In this document: positions 1 to 11,851 of the stretch, in pieces
Layout: every line of letters starts with the position of its first letter
How positions within the stretch are numbered: the stretch's first letter is position 1
Assembly: GCA_001695595.3 (NCBI GenBank)
Contig: MBPM02000020.1
Span: forward strand, 372,001 to 436,000
Direction of reading: 5' to 3'
DNA length: 64,000 nt
Origin: Plasmopara viticola
Taxonomy: Eukaryota; Oomycota; Peronosporomycetes; Peronosporales; Peronosporaceae
Translations under genes and position numbers: made by a program
The notes under the pieces: generated by a model
The model's input: only the letters and a program-made list of their open reading frames with translations
What the model was told of the DNA's origin: nothing
Database searches by the model: none

Positions 1-3000
1 TGAAGATCCATCGGAGAGTGAAGAAAGTGGAGGTAATTTGCCTGCACAATGAGGTGCTTGCACGGAAACGGTTCTATCGGGCTTCTAAAGTCTCCACGAC
101 AAACACCATTCGCTAAATTGCTTTAGCAAGCGTTTACCTACTGGAGAATGTCTCAAGACACACGTTAATCGCGATTGTATGTTTTGTAGCCATACACTGC
201 TCTCCCTTGGTTTCAGCAGAGGACTTCTACAACGGTCTTTTGCTTCTCTCATGCTGAGGACACTTTACTTTCGGATTGGAATTTTAAACAAGATTAGTTT
301 CCATATATTATTGGCTGGAAACGACCATGGATAACATGGCGACATGCAGATCAAGGAGCAGTGTGGCGTCACTGAGCGGTTTTAGTGCAAATAACGAGAC
401 ATCAATTGCTTGGAAAGTCAAGCCCCCGCTCCGCGCCGACATTCTACCTTCCATAAAGTCAAATAGTATGTAGCGCATCAAATACGATTATGTAAGTTGG
501 ATTTGGCCATCACCCCGGTACAGGCGTTAATTTAAAAAAAGATTGTTTAATTGGCGAAATATACAATGTACTGGCAGACAAAAATTATCCCGTCCTCGCT
601 CGAAAGAGTAGCATAACCATTGACCATGAATCTGGATACAAGTAATATGGCGAGGGAATGATAGATGCTATCCCATGAGCTTTTAAACACGTCTGTAACG
701 CTTCATCGTCCAGGAACGCAAGTTTTCTGGGTATGCATCGACACAAGTGAATGACGTTTCTGTCTATACTTAGAAAGAGCACGGAAAGACGCTAAAAAAA
801 GTATTTTGTTCACTTGCGGCAGTACTCGAGTGCATGCGCTACAATATTCTTTACGCTGATGCGAATAAGCGCGTCACCGGCGCGATTTTTTTTAAGTATA
901 AACTATATTCAAGGTGGCCTTAAGACGCATCTTCTTGAGCGTTGACTGCTCGATTTTATATAATTTAGTAGCTTAGGGAAAACTTGACATTTCTTAACAA
1001 GTACAGTGCAAATGACGTTAAAGTGACAAAAGAAATGTTTGGTCTCACACGGATTGAGTGAGTAACTTCTTCCGGTTTCAGTACAACCATTCTGCCTAGT
1101 TTGTAATGCGTCAGGCTTTGCCATCGGCTCTGGTTTGTTACGAGCAAATGCTGATGAGCGAGACCGATTAAACATGCTAAAGAAATATTGCCACGCTTAG
1201 AAACACTTGTCATTTACAAAAAGTCATGCGTTGCTGCGCACGGGGACACAGTCGCCTCGCCTCTCGCAAAAAATCATCGGGTGGCACTCCTATTTTGCGG
1301 AGTACAAACTAAATGTAAGCCAGGGCAGTAAGATGATGCGTGGCCCCTTTCCAAATTGTGAGCTAGCTCATGTACCTCGACTGTACAAGATCTTATTCGT
1401 AGCGCGTTTATATGTATGTAGAAGCAATGATTAAAGATTTAAACGAGAAACTGTCAATGCGGTTCAGTGCGGGATTCCATCGGCTTCCGAAGGAAGTCAA
1501 GCTGCTGACTACAGTATAAATCAAGGTAAATCACTACGTGCAGCGACTACATGATATTGAATATTGTTTCCTCTTTGAGGCTTACATTTCACCGCTTGGT
1601 GGCTATCTTGGTATGGGAAGGCGTATGTCTTTACAGACACCCACTCAAGAATGAGTGGTTCTGCACATATATGCCCGGTGCCTGAAAGCGATTTCGCCTT
1701 ATGCGGTCGCACTATCGTCAAGCTTGCCGGTAGTCTTACGATGTTTGCAATCCATGAGAATATGAGGGACTCGAGGGACACTTTTCTTGTTGCTTTTGTC
1801 GACTGCTTAAGCAAAAAAACTTGTTTAGCGGCTAAGTCGATCGCGTCAAAACAGCAGCGCTGTTCCGGGCCGTATATCAAGACAACGTGAAATTCCACGG
1901 TCGATTGCTTCAGACCTAGATCCTCGCTTTATGGGTTTTATTTATAAAAAGATCAAACTAAGGGGTTGACTAGTCATGCCCACAGTGACCATCTACGAAC
2001 AATGGTCAGACAGAGCGAGTAAAACACAAACGTTTTGGAGACGCGTACTCCCTCTCGTAGAGTCTGCATTAGACAATGCCACCACACATTAAAACGCTGT
2101 GCGTCATTTCACTTGAGTGAACTCAATTTCTGCTAGTACCACGAGACAGTTGCTCTGGGCTTGATGGAGGATAAACAGCTTAATGGCTTGCAAGAATATT
2201 TTTCATGTCTAAACACTTCGTGCTCTAAGGCGCGTACTCGACAGTATTGATCAGAGCCAAGATTATTAAGGAAAGAAAATACAAGACGCGACTTAATCAA
2301 ACATTTTGGCATGGTCAAACGCTTGAAAGCTGGCTGCTTATGTAATTAATATATATGAGACCGAATTGTACTGTATACACTTATAGCCCAAGATACTTAG
2401 TGTAAATGTTTGAGTATTTCAAAAGAATGAAAGCTCACCATTGGGTCTCTATGACACCAGCCAGGCTTACGTGGGCGTTCTGGATTATGTATACCCGTGC
2501 ATTGCGAGAGGAACTTGGGCTTTAGGGTCTGACCAAGCACTTAAAGCTTCAACGCCTGTGATGACTATCGCAATTAACGCCGTAGCAAAGAGCACGCAGT
2601 GCACCGCATGATGCAGAGATTTCGTCCTTCTCCCTCTATCCTCGGTAAAAATGCGAGCGCTCGAGAAAATTCTCGGGTGGCTTTGTTGCCAGAGTGTATT
2701 TAATAATAGAGGCCTCAGGAGTTTGAGACGCATTATGGATAACGTAAATCATGGTGATCAGCGTTTTCTACGCATTTTCCTGCTTAGGTTGATGGCGCAA
2801 AAATTTCGAGCACAACTCATTTCAAGGTCCGTGCGGAAGCATTGCTTACAAGAACATGATGGATTTCTCCTTAGATTGCACAGCGACCACCTTCAAATTG
2901 CTAATAAGGAGACTTAAAATCGAGCAAACTCGTAACCGAATGTACGGCTCCTTTCTGACATCAACTTCGCTGAAGTCGTCACGAAATGCAAGTAAGAAAC

Positions 3001-4265
3001 TATACATCTAAGCCCTACGCTTAGAACGCCCTTCGTCATCTCAGATGTTTTATAATGCAAGTTACTTTTTGCATCACTTGCACCGAACCCTCGCTTTTCT
3101 GAGCTACCGAGGTGCCATCTTGTCGGCATAGATACATGTGCAGCATTGTAACATGGTATTATATGCTGCTCGTATGTTTTAACCCTTTGATATTATAAGC
3201 ACCCCACACTACATGACATAGCCTCCACAGCCGGCTCATTTATAACTAAACGCGAGTTTGTCGATCGTTCTCACCCTCACTATTCTTTACCGCAGCTTCA
3301 CATCTCTGGATCATTAGTACAAACGGTTGATGAGGAAACGGGCACGAGGGTCACGAGGTGTGCGTTAAAGATATATATCCTACTAGATGTTCGCAAGCAC
3401 GCGGTTGTAGCACAGAATCTTGCCATTGTGTAGATCAGATAACCGCGGCGTATACCGAGTGATTCCTTTAGTCTACTCGACATGCTAATAAAAATTGTGG
3501 CGGCTCAAACTTGGTCGAGGGAGGCACTCACCTTCCTTACTCTTTGATGCCAAGCTAGTCGGGGCGTAAGAATTTAGTAGTATTCGCTTAAACTTGATGT
3601 GTGCGGAGCGCGAGAGCGCTCTATGAGCAACTATATCGTCAATAGATTGTAAACGTACTCACGTTGGTATGGCATGTGGAAATTGGGTACTGTGATCTTG
3701 TCTCAAGTCTCGAAAACACTGTTGGTGTTAAATTCCGACAAAGTATCGAATGTAGAAACCACGGTAGTCATTTGGCCCACAATGTTTGTTTAATGGAGCT
3801 TCAATATTTATTTTGGTTGTCGTGCGGACTTTTGAAGTGTGTTACAGGTCACAACGGTGATTTTCGAAAAGACGGGAAGTTGGTAGAAAATTTTGGCTTG
3901 TGTGGACCCTAGGTCATATAAATTCTGGAAGGGGGGGGTACATGAACCCAGGGTATCTCGCACTTCTTATTGGCCTTTTCGTATCTTTAAATGTCAATGA
4001 ATAGGTACTGAGGACGTCTTATGACCACTACCTAATGCATGAATAGACTTTACCATGCTAAATAGTAAATGTAGGATTATATTCACACCATAAGTATAAC
4101 ACAAAGTCGTGCTGACTGTGGTTAAAGTCAGACAGTGATCTGCGACTCGTATTGGTTCCGAGTAAGAATGAAGATTACAGGCGTGGACTCACGCTTCTTC
4201 AAGGCAATAGCGACGGCAGTTCAGCTGCTTTAACTTTAACACACAGCATCAAGTCAGAAAACAAA

Positions 4266-4415
4266 AATTGCTTCGTGTCAAAGGAATAGACATCTTCAAC
4301 AAAATCGGTCATCGAGGTTCTAACATTCGATGAAGGCACAAATTACTTCGAGTCAAAGGAATAGACGTCTTCAACAAAATCGGTCATCGAGGTTCTAACA
4401 TTCGATGAAGGCACA
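4266..4415. repeat. Two-copy tandem repeat, 75-bp unit
   Basis: Copy 1 is 4266-4340 and copy 2 is 4341-4415. Comparing them base by base I count three substitutions in 75 positions, so the duplication is recent compared with the decayed sequence around it. No protein function is evident. Confidence 0.9.
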
Positions 4416-7193
4416 AAAATAGGCTCTTGTTCAGATAAAGTGTAAAGAGATAGCTGAGTAAGTTTTGTTGATAGAGCCTCATGCTATCAATAAATGCAAC
4501 CACGCATCTTTTGCTTACCATTTTCAATCGATTGCTTCTACTTCCTTTCCTGCATTTTCTTTTTGCTTTAGATTTGTTTTTGATCTGCATTTGATTGCCA
4601 AACTTCCCATTAAGGTGGGCCCCGTGGCTCTGACCGACAACATCACTTTAAGCTTTGCGAACACTATGTGATTTATAAAATTTGTATTTCGGGGATAAGT
4701 TATGCAAAGTTAAACTAGAAAATCGTTAGATAGTTGTTTTAACTGCTGACATCAGTATCTGAGACTTATCGACACACGACATTCTTTAAGCTTGCTGTCA
4801 ATGTTCTGATTGCAAACTTAACCCAATCGATACCAGATATTACATGCGGTAGGGGATATAGCTGGGCAATTTGTGTTGATAAGAGTTAACAGAAAAGTAC
4901 AAAGAAAGGCAATAATCTTCGTAAATAATCACACATTCATAATTCTTTGTTGACCTTCCTGGAGTGGTTGAAAAAGGTGAGTTATTGCCCGTGAAGCCTA
5001 ATGTGTTGCCACAGCACACCCAGGAGAGTATTTGGTGCGATGAATTTTTAATTATCATTTTAATACGATTTAGGATCCCTTAATATTGCTGAATGTCAAT
5101 ATGCCTTCGCCGGTTGTCGAAATAGGTCAAACAGATTGAGCAGCATACGGCATAATTTCAACGGCAATTTGCTCACAGTTTGCAAATTCTCTCACTTTGT
5201 CAATGGTCAATTAAGTCTCGAAAGGGCCTTATTTTGGCCAACTCAATCTTATCGGAGCTCAGATGACTTTCTCTGTTTATAGATAGATAGACTCATGTGC
5301 AAAACATTAAAAAAATGTGCAGCTTCCCAACGTTGCAGAAAATTCGTCGAGTGAGTCAAAGGCAATACTGCTTTCGCAATATTCTTTTACCCGTCATCTG
5401 ATTGAATTTGTCTTTAAAACTATGTCGGTGTGAGTTTTTAACCACTTTGTCTCGGTGACATCGAATCGAAGAAAAGGAAATACATGAATTCTGCGAACCT
5501 AAGAGGTTCGTCTTCGATGATCATGAGTGACCTATAAAGTCTTCGATCGATAAACATAACTGATTACTCTTGCTGTTTAATCGTGACTTTCAAGACAATG
5601 ACTACTTTTTATCTTAGTGTAGGAGCAAGGTCACCGGCACATCGTGCGTGTTTCATTCGGCGCTCTCGCTATCAAATTTGCGGGCCTTTATGAGATTTTT
5701 TATGCTAGCTGAAATCAACTGTATAAGACATAGACACCTTGAATGTTTTGCAAATTCCAATGTTTTTAGCCTCATTACTGAGCATTTACTATTTCAGAAG
5801 GTCGGATAACTGTCACATTGTGTTGACTCAAATCGACCCATGCGCCACGGTGGGTCAATATCTAAGATCCAGCAAGCTCAGACGTCGGGGTGTATGCTTC
5901 GATAAATCTATATTTAATTATATTTCATATGTCGCGGGCTAGTTATGAAACGCTTTTTATGCGCGGAAGACGCTTTGAGGCCATAATGCTCAAAAGTTTG
6001 AGCAGAATGGTCCGTTAATGTCGAGCCAGATCGGTATGACCAGTCTTGGATGTCTCTCGTGTTCACTGAAGATGCTACTGACAGGATTCTATCGTGCAAA
6101 GAAGTGTCATAGTCACACGATTGCCAGATTAAGAAAAGCGTCTATCAGCTACTAAAAAGAAGTGTTATGCTTACTTCATACTTATTTTTTTTTAGATTTT
6201 AGTCCGCGTACTTAAGCCCATCCACTATCTGATATTTTTTTGAAGTATTTGGAAGTCGAAGAAAGGATACTTTTTAGGCCAAGTTTGACGGAAAGAAGCG
6301 TTACATTATCATGTTAAACAGATTTCTCGTCGGCATGCAAGCATTTAGTTTACAGAAATAGATGGCGATGCTTGGGCTAAAGCTCTCGGCTACCAGTCCC
6401 GTCGGTCACAAACCGCAAAGAAGCCTACTTCTTAGTTGAAAAAGACGAAAGCGTATGCATATAGCAAAACCTATTTCTCGTTTGGCACCCCCTAGGCAGC
6501 ATGTAGTTCTGACCTCATTGCTACTCAAAGAGTCCTCCTACTCAGGCTAAAGACCTCCCAACTTTAATTTGCTATTTACGGTATTTGATTGGCTGTCAAG
6601 ACACAAAAAAGCGCGAATCGGGTGGAAGTCAAAGTTAAAACTGAAGACGAAGGAGAAGCTGAAGCCAAGTTTGGGTCGGCAAGTTCGACGCGAAGGAGAA
6701 ATAATTTGTGCCGGTGCTATAGACTTCAGATGACGCACAGCGAACCCACCGACACTAGGGCAGCAAGAAGTGTTCGTGAAGAGCTTTGGCTAGGCGAGAA
6801 GTTTTTATTAACAAGTCACCAAATTAAGAGACTTTTTTAAGTATGTTTACAGGAGATACAGAGTGAATGTCGAGAAATTCGAATAATAACTTTGAAAGAT
6901 CGATAGGAAGCTTGTCGTCTATACGAACGGACCGAGAGCTGGTACGCAATGGCTGATTTTAAGAGCAGGCAAATGTCATGTATAAGAGTCTAGTTTGCAA
7001 AAAAAACGAATTAATTTGAGAGTCTTTAGTAAAAAGCGATATTTTGTACCGATTAAGAGATCGATAGTAGCAACAGGGGAGTAGTGAGCATCGCTGTAGT
7101 ACTACAAAGGCAGCAACTTTGACAAGCTACGTGGAGAGACGCAGTTGCAGGATGGTATGCTGTCTGTATGCTTTTTAGAGCCCGATTAAAGTC

Positions 7194-7556
7194 TAGCGAC
7201 CGTTCTGCTTGAAGTCAGCTGTTGAAGATTTTTCTTATGTCTGCTCTGGATTGAACGACGACGATGCGAGCGCCTGGGTGTGTCTACTGCGAACTTTGTC
7301 AGGCGTTGGTAATAATACTATCTCGCCTTCTGCTGTCTTACTCACCTCGCTATCCAGTGCTAAGCAATCACAATTAATGGATGGGCTAGACGGTGCTTTT
7401 ATTTGCACTAGCACAATCAATGCACGGAGCATTCGCGTTGTCGCAGAGCTGCGTCGAGTGCTGATTCCCGAAACCCATGAAAGCCTAATCTTACAAAATT
7501 TCCTGATTGCTGCAGCCAATCAATGTCGAAATTTTAGCCCTGTATATGGTAATTGA
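7194..7556 (+). pseudogene. Open frame without a start codon, possible gene fragment
   Basis: The frame is open from the stop at 7194-7196 to the stop at 7554-7556, about 119 codons. The first 60 or so codons contain no ATG; the first in-frame ATG lies near 7378 (MDGLDGAF). The composition is protein-like (LRTLSGVGNN, VVAELRRVLIPETHE), unlike neighbouring frames. I recognise no family. It lies 240 bases beyond the 3' end of the Ca2+-ATPase gene and converges on it. It may be the remnant of a degraded gene or an unspliced exon, or it may be chance. Confidence 0.2.
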
Positions 7557-7797
7557 GGAGTGCTATAAAAAGTGGGGTGTAGGTTTGCTAGTACAAAATG
7601 AAGACTATCAATCTAACCTTCTTACTTCAATGTGCACCTTTAACCACAATAGCAAACTCAAAATAGCAAGATGGTACGAAATGGTTTTTTTTTGCGACAA
7701 TGCCATTATGCAGAATACACTAACTTATTAATGAATTAAAGGAGCGCAGATTGAGTGTAAAATGTAAGTTATCTCAACTTTCTTCATCCATATCTGC

Positions 7798-10700
7798 TTA
7801 ACCCGACAATTCCATGACCGCTTTCTGGGAACTTCCTTTACGAATGGCCTTGGCAACTGGCGGAAAGTTCTGTATATTCACAGCGTCGGCATCTCGGCAA
7901 AAAGCTGGCAGCCACTTGGCTGAAAAGCACCGCAGCACGACTCGTAGAGGCATGGAAACCGCACCAAATCCAATTGAAATACCCCATTGGCCGATAGTCA
8001 AAGGCTTACAGTTAAAAAATGATCCTGTGCACTGAACAATGACCAATTGCATAAGCATTTGAAGAATCGTCACGTAGATGTAAACACGGTTGTCCATCAA
8101 TCCTTCAAGAACATTAGGCTCATCGTGAATTTTACGACAATTTAGCTCGTTAAATAGCTGCATCCACACAAACGTGTTAAAGATGACGGTCATGTGCTGC
8201 GAGGGTTCGTGCTTTGAATTTTCATCCAAATCTTGAAAGCGACCAGAAGGCACGTCAAGAATTTTTTCACCAACAAATGTGAGCATGAGGAGGATCGCGA
8301 GCTGGTAGATGGATTGGCCAATAATGTGTTTTGTCATGATCTTCGACAGCAATGGTTTTGTCTTTGGGTATGGTCGCCGTTCCAATAAAGCTTGAGTTGG
8401 CGGTTCTGTAGCAAGGGCAAGCGATGCGAAAGAATCCATGATGAGGTTGACCCATAAAAGCTGCACAGCAGTAAGCGGAGATTGCTCTAAAATTACGGCG
8501 CCTAAAAAAGCAAGAGTGATTGCTACAACGTTGACTGTGAGCTGAAACATGAGAAACTTAGCGATAGAGTCGTAAACATTACGACCCCATTTGATGGCAC
8601 CCACGATAGATGTAAAGTTGTCATCCATCAAGATAATGTCAGACGCGTCCTTTGCCACTGCCGTTCCACTAATACCCATTGCAAAGCCGACGTTTGCTTT
8701 CTTGAGTGCAGGGGCATCGTTCGTGCCATCGCCCGTAACAGCAACAACCTGCGGGCCGTAGGGCATCAGGTTTGATTGCATCAAGCCAGTCACGAGCGTG
8801 TACTTGTCCTTGGGAGACGAACGCGCCATCACACGCAGAAACGGCCAGATCTTGTCAAACTCGGCTTGAATAATGTTACCATTCCCGTCCAGCACACGCG
8901 TCCGAAACTCTTGTCCTTCGATTACCAAAGAGCCGTCGTTCGGTGAAATTATGCCACACTTTCCTGCGATCGAGCGAGCGGTCGTAATGTTGTCTCCAGT
9001 CACCATTCGAACAACAATACCCGCACGGTGGCAAAGTTTAATCGAGTCAGGTACTTCTTTACGTACAGGATCTTCAATCCCGACAATTGCGATGCACGTT
9101 AAATCCATCTCAACCTCATCATCCGACCATTGACTGATCTCATCCGCCGACATTTCAACATCACGATAAGACAGACAAAGCGTCCGAAATCCTTGAGATG
9201 CAAATTTTTCGATAATTGACGTGCCAATAATTTCTTTTTGATTTCCGTCAAGCGATGCCACTGAACCGTCGAGCCGCTTCATTTTATTGCAAAGTCCTAG
9301 TACCACTTCGGTAGCCCCCTTCGTGTATATTCGACACGTACTTGACGAGCGTTTTACCACCACCGACATACGTTTCTTCTTACTACTAAACGTGAGCATG
9401 TGACCAACTTCAGTCTTAGCGCGGACACTAGAATAATCGACTCCACAGTCACGAACGAATTGCAGCAGTGCACACTCTGTCTTGTTGCCCGTATGTTCAG
9501 GGTGTCCTCCAACAACTTTAGCTGGGAGAATTTCTGCAGTTGAATTGACGCACACACCGTTACAAAAAACATCACGTGTCGACTCGGACATTTCATCTGT
9601 GGCTTGCGAAGCTGAAGAGAACTCGTGGCCTCCAATCCAGACTTGCATGACGGTCATACGATTGGTAGTAAGAGTTCCCGTCTTATCCGAGCAGATAGTT
9701 GTAGCACTTCCCATCGTCTCACATGCATCTAAATGACGCACGAGATTGTTATCCGTCAGCATCTTCTTTACCGAATAAGCCAGAGAAATGGTCACTGCAA
9801 GTGGAAGCCCTTCCGGAATGGCGACCACAAGCACAGTGATTGAGACTATAAAGAACTGCAAATAGTCACTGACGTATTTGGCCTTCCAATCTTTCTTATT
9901 CTCTCCAGTGAAATTATGCACCGAGAATCGAATCGACATAATGACGAACACAAGCAAAGCTACTGTCGTGCCGAGTTTGCCGATAAGAATAGTCAAACGG
10001 TTTAATTTGGCTTCAAGAGGTGACTGTGAATCACCATTGTCGTACTCTTCCTTTTGCTCTACACTGCCGTTAACACCCATTGGACCGGGACTCGTCGCGG
10101 CGGCAGATGGTGCTGATATTTTCTCAGCCTCCTTAGCGTTAGCTTTTTCCTTAACCTTATCTTTACCAAGGATGAGCTTTTTAATAATGCCAGCTTGGGA
10201 GCTCTCGCCTACACAAACCACGAGCATCTTGCCAAGACCTTCCATGACCTTAGTTCCAGAAAGAAGGAACGGATTTTCGGTGTTCTTTGACATCAAATCC
10301 GATTCGCCAGTCATAGCAGACTCATCCAACTTGAGCTCTTTCTGGTCAAACACGATGCCGTCGGCTGGCACAATGTCACCCAAGTCTACACGAACAATGT
10401 CACCCACCACTAGACCAAACTTGCTCACTTCCGCTGGAACCCCATTCCGAATCACTTTGATCTTCTCGTCCTCCTTAACAGCATTTAGCGCGCGAAACTG
10501 CGCTTCTTTCTGGTAATCATTCACGGCCGTCACCAATGTTACCACAAGCACAGCAAAAATAATGCAAGCGCCTTCAATCCAGCCCGTATCCGGGTGGTCG
10601 CCTACAGTGATGGCCAAAATTACGGATAGAACACCAGATATTGTCAGCACAATAATGGTCATGTCTTGAAATGCTTCCCACATGAGCTCTAAAAGTCCTT

Positions 10701-10932
10701 TAGCCTTGGGGGGTGGAATGAAGTTTGACCCGAACGTATCTCCTCGTCGCTTTAAGTCAGCGCTATCATTGCTGTTAAGTCCTTGTGTAATATCAACATT
10801 AAGAGACCTTGCAACGCCGGTGATGCCTCCCGCACTAGCAAGCTTTTCAGCTTGATATTCGTGTTGCGTTTCGATGAGTCTGATAAGGTCACCAGTGACG
10901 AGCTTAAAATTGGGCTGCTCTGAGTATATCAT
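7798..10932 (-). CDS. P-type IIB Ca2+-ATPase (plasma-membrane/ACA type)
   Basis: A single exon encodes 1044 residues, the usual length for P-type IIB calcium pumps, which export Ca2+ from the cytosol in exchange for protons using ATP. The N-terminal cation ATPase domain is followed by helix pairs and the actuator loop with TGES near residue 209. The M4 helix carries PEGLPLAV near 370, where backbone oxygens line the Ca2+ site. The phosphorylation motif is CSDKTGTLT with Asp416. The hinge motif TGDGTNDAPA lies near 735. About 50 residues follow the last helices and include a basic aromatic stretch (VVLRCFSAKWLPAFCR) that could bind calmodulin; this is an inference. The start is the first ATG of the frame. 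The gene is divergent from UTP4 with 919 bp between the starts. Membrane location (plasma membrane or vacuole) cannot be read from the sequence. Confidence 0.95.
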   Translation of the reverse strand: MIYSEQPNFKLVTGDLIRLIETQHEYQAEKLASAGGITGVARSLNVDITQGLNSNDSADLKRRGDTFGSNFIPPPKAKGLLELMWEAFQDMTIIVLTISGVLSVILAITVGDHPDTGWIEGACIIFAVLVVTLVTAVNDYQKEAQFRALNAVKEDEKIKVIRNGVPAEVSKFGLVVGDIVRVDLGDIVPADGIVFDQKELKLDESAMTGESDLMSKNTENPFLLSGTKVMEGLGKMLVVCVGESSQAGIIKKLILGKDKVKEKANAKEAEKISAPSAAATSPGPMGVNGSVEQKEEYDNGDSQSPLEAKLNRLTILIGKLGTTVALLVFVIMSIRFSVHNFTGENKKDWKAKYVSDYLQFFIVSITVLVVAIPEGLPLAVTISLAYSVKKMLTDNNLVRHLDACETMGSATTICSDKTGTLTTNRMTVMQVWIGGHEFSSASQATDEMSESTRDVFCNGVCVNSTAEILPAKVVGGHPEHTGNKTECALLQFVRDCGVDYSSVRAKTEVGHMLTFSSKKKRMSVVVKRSSSTCRIYTKGATEVVLGLCNKMKRLDGSVASLDGNQKEIIGTSIIEKFASQGFRTLCLSYRDVEMSADEISQWSDDEVEMDLTCIAIVGIEDPVRKEVPDSIKLCHRAGIVVRMVTGDNITTARSIAGKCGIISPNDGSLVIEGQEFRTRVLDGNGNIIQAEFDKIWPFLRVMARSSPKDKYTLVTGLMQSNLMPYGPQVVAVTGDGTNDAPALKKANVGFAMGISGTAVAKDASDIILMDDNFTSIVGAIKWGRNVYDSIAKFLMFQLTVNVVAITLAFLGAVILEQSPLTAVQLLWVNLIMDSFASLALATEPPTQALLERRPYPKTKPLLSKIMTKHIIGQSIYQLAILLMLTFVGEKILDVPSGRFQDLDENSKHEPSQHMTVIFNTFVWMQLFNELNCRKIHDEPNVLEGLMDNRVYIYVTILQMLMQLVIVQCTGSFFNCKPLTIGQWGISIGFGAVSMPLRVVLRCFSAKWLPAFCRDADAVNIQNFPPVAKAIRKGSSQKAVMELSG

Positions 10933-11851
10933 GACCCCCCGCCCAAGTACCTGCTACCAGGTCAAAGGTTGCTCGATCTCGAATATTTGCGTGTTCTTGT
11001 TGCTGCCACTTGCTAGCTCCGCTTTGTGTTTGTTTAGTCAATTCAACCTGTACAACTTTGTAATGGAGTCGCCTTCGTTTCTTCTAACAGCCAGACACCT
11101 TTTCAGAAATGCTTCAAATATCCGAGTTGGGACGGTGGTTACGGGTTACGGCATGAGATTAAAAAAATCACGCGCATTGATGCAGCAAAATTAGCCCAGC
11201 AAGGAAACCAATTATAGTAACTCCTTCGTGCAAGAAGGCAACAACAATGAAATTTGTACGACATGCATCCTATAATTCATAACAGGAACTTACTGTTCCA
11301 GTCGAACTCCATAATATGTGGTAAAAATTACACTGTGCGAATACTTAAACCTGCTTCGAGGTAATTTTGCACATGAATCAAATGCCCTCCTTGTAAACGA
11401 AACGTAATTTCTGCAACAGTATACACTCTCGGCAACACCGCGATTAAGAGAAAATTCGTTGCTTAAGAATCGATGAGTCGTCGTTGTACCAATTCATTAA
11501 AAAGTGCGGTTTGCTCGAATCACGGTTCAACATAATTAGTATTATTTATGTGTTTTCGTACGAGGAGTCCAATTGTTAGGGTTTCATATTGCGCAATCTA
11601 AAAAATGATTATGTAAAAAAATGATTCCGTTACATAAAACTGGAAAAGGAGCTTGTGGGCACCCGTCCAGGTATTTATAGTGGTTTGCATACTAAAGGTA
11701 CCGTAAGTGCAGTGCGCTTAATAAATACTGAACGCAAATTGCGTATCAATTTAATTAAAAAGCCAATAAAACTAAATCCTTAATAATTAGCAACAATTTA
11801 GTATTCGCCGCAGCCAACCAACCTTGCCGTTTAATCGACTTCTCGTCCACC
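10933..11851. promoter_or_regulatory. Shared divergent upstream region of Ca2+-ATPase and UTP4
   Basis: These 919 bases separate two start codons that point away from each other, so both promoters must lie here. The sequence is AT-rich towards the UTP4 side (11.58-11.82 kb). I do not see a convincing match to the oomycete initiator/flanking core promoter element. A plus-strand frame at 10874-11194 overlaps the ATPase start and looks like an antisense shadow. Confidence 0.5.

Larger units (their letters stand above)
1..7797. other. Gene-free AT-rich desert of decayed DNA
   Basis: No reading frame in this stretch reaches 126 codons, none has a recognisable domain, and the short frames look like chance. 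The only clear structures are the tandem 75-bp repeat at 4266-4415 and a repeat segment near 4141-4215 that is also found near 25.74 kb. A G8 run lies near 3930. The stretch probably consists of ancient transposon remnants, but I cannot assign them. Confidence 0.6.

Noticed and set aside
9878..10516. 212-codon plus-strand frame
   Set aside because: Lies antisense within the Ca2+-ATPase coding sequence; shadow frame with no domain.
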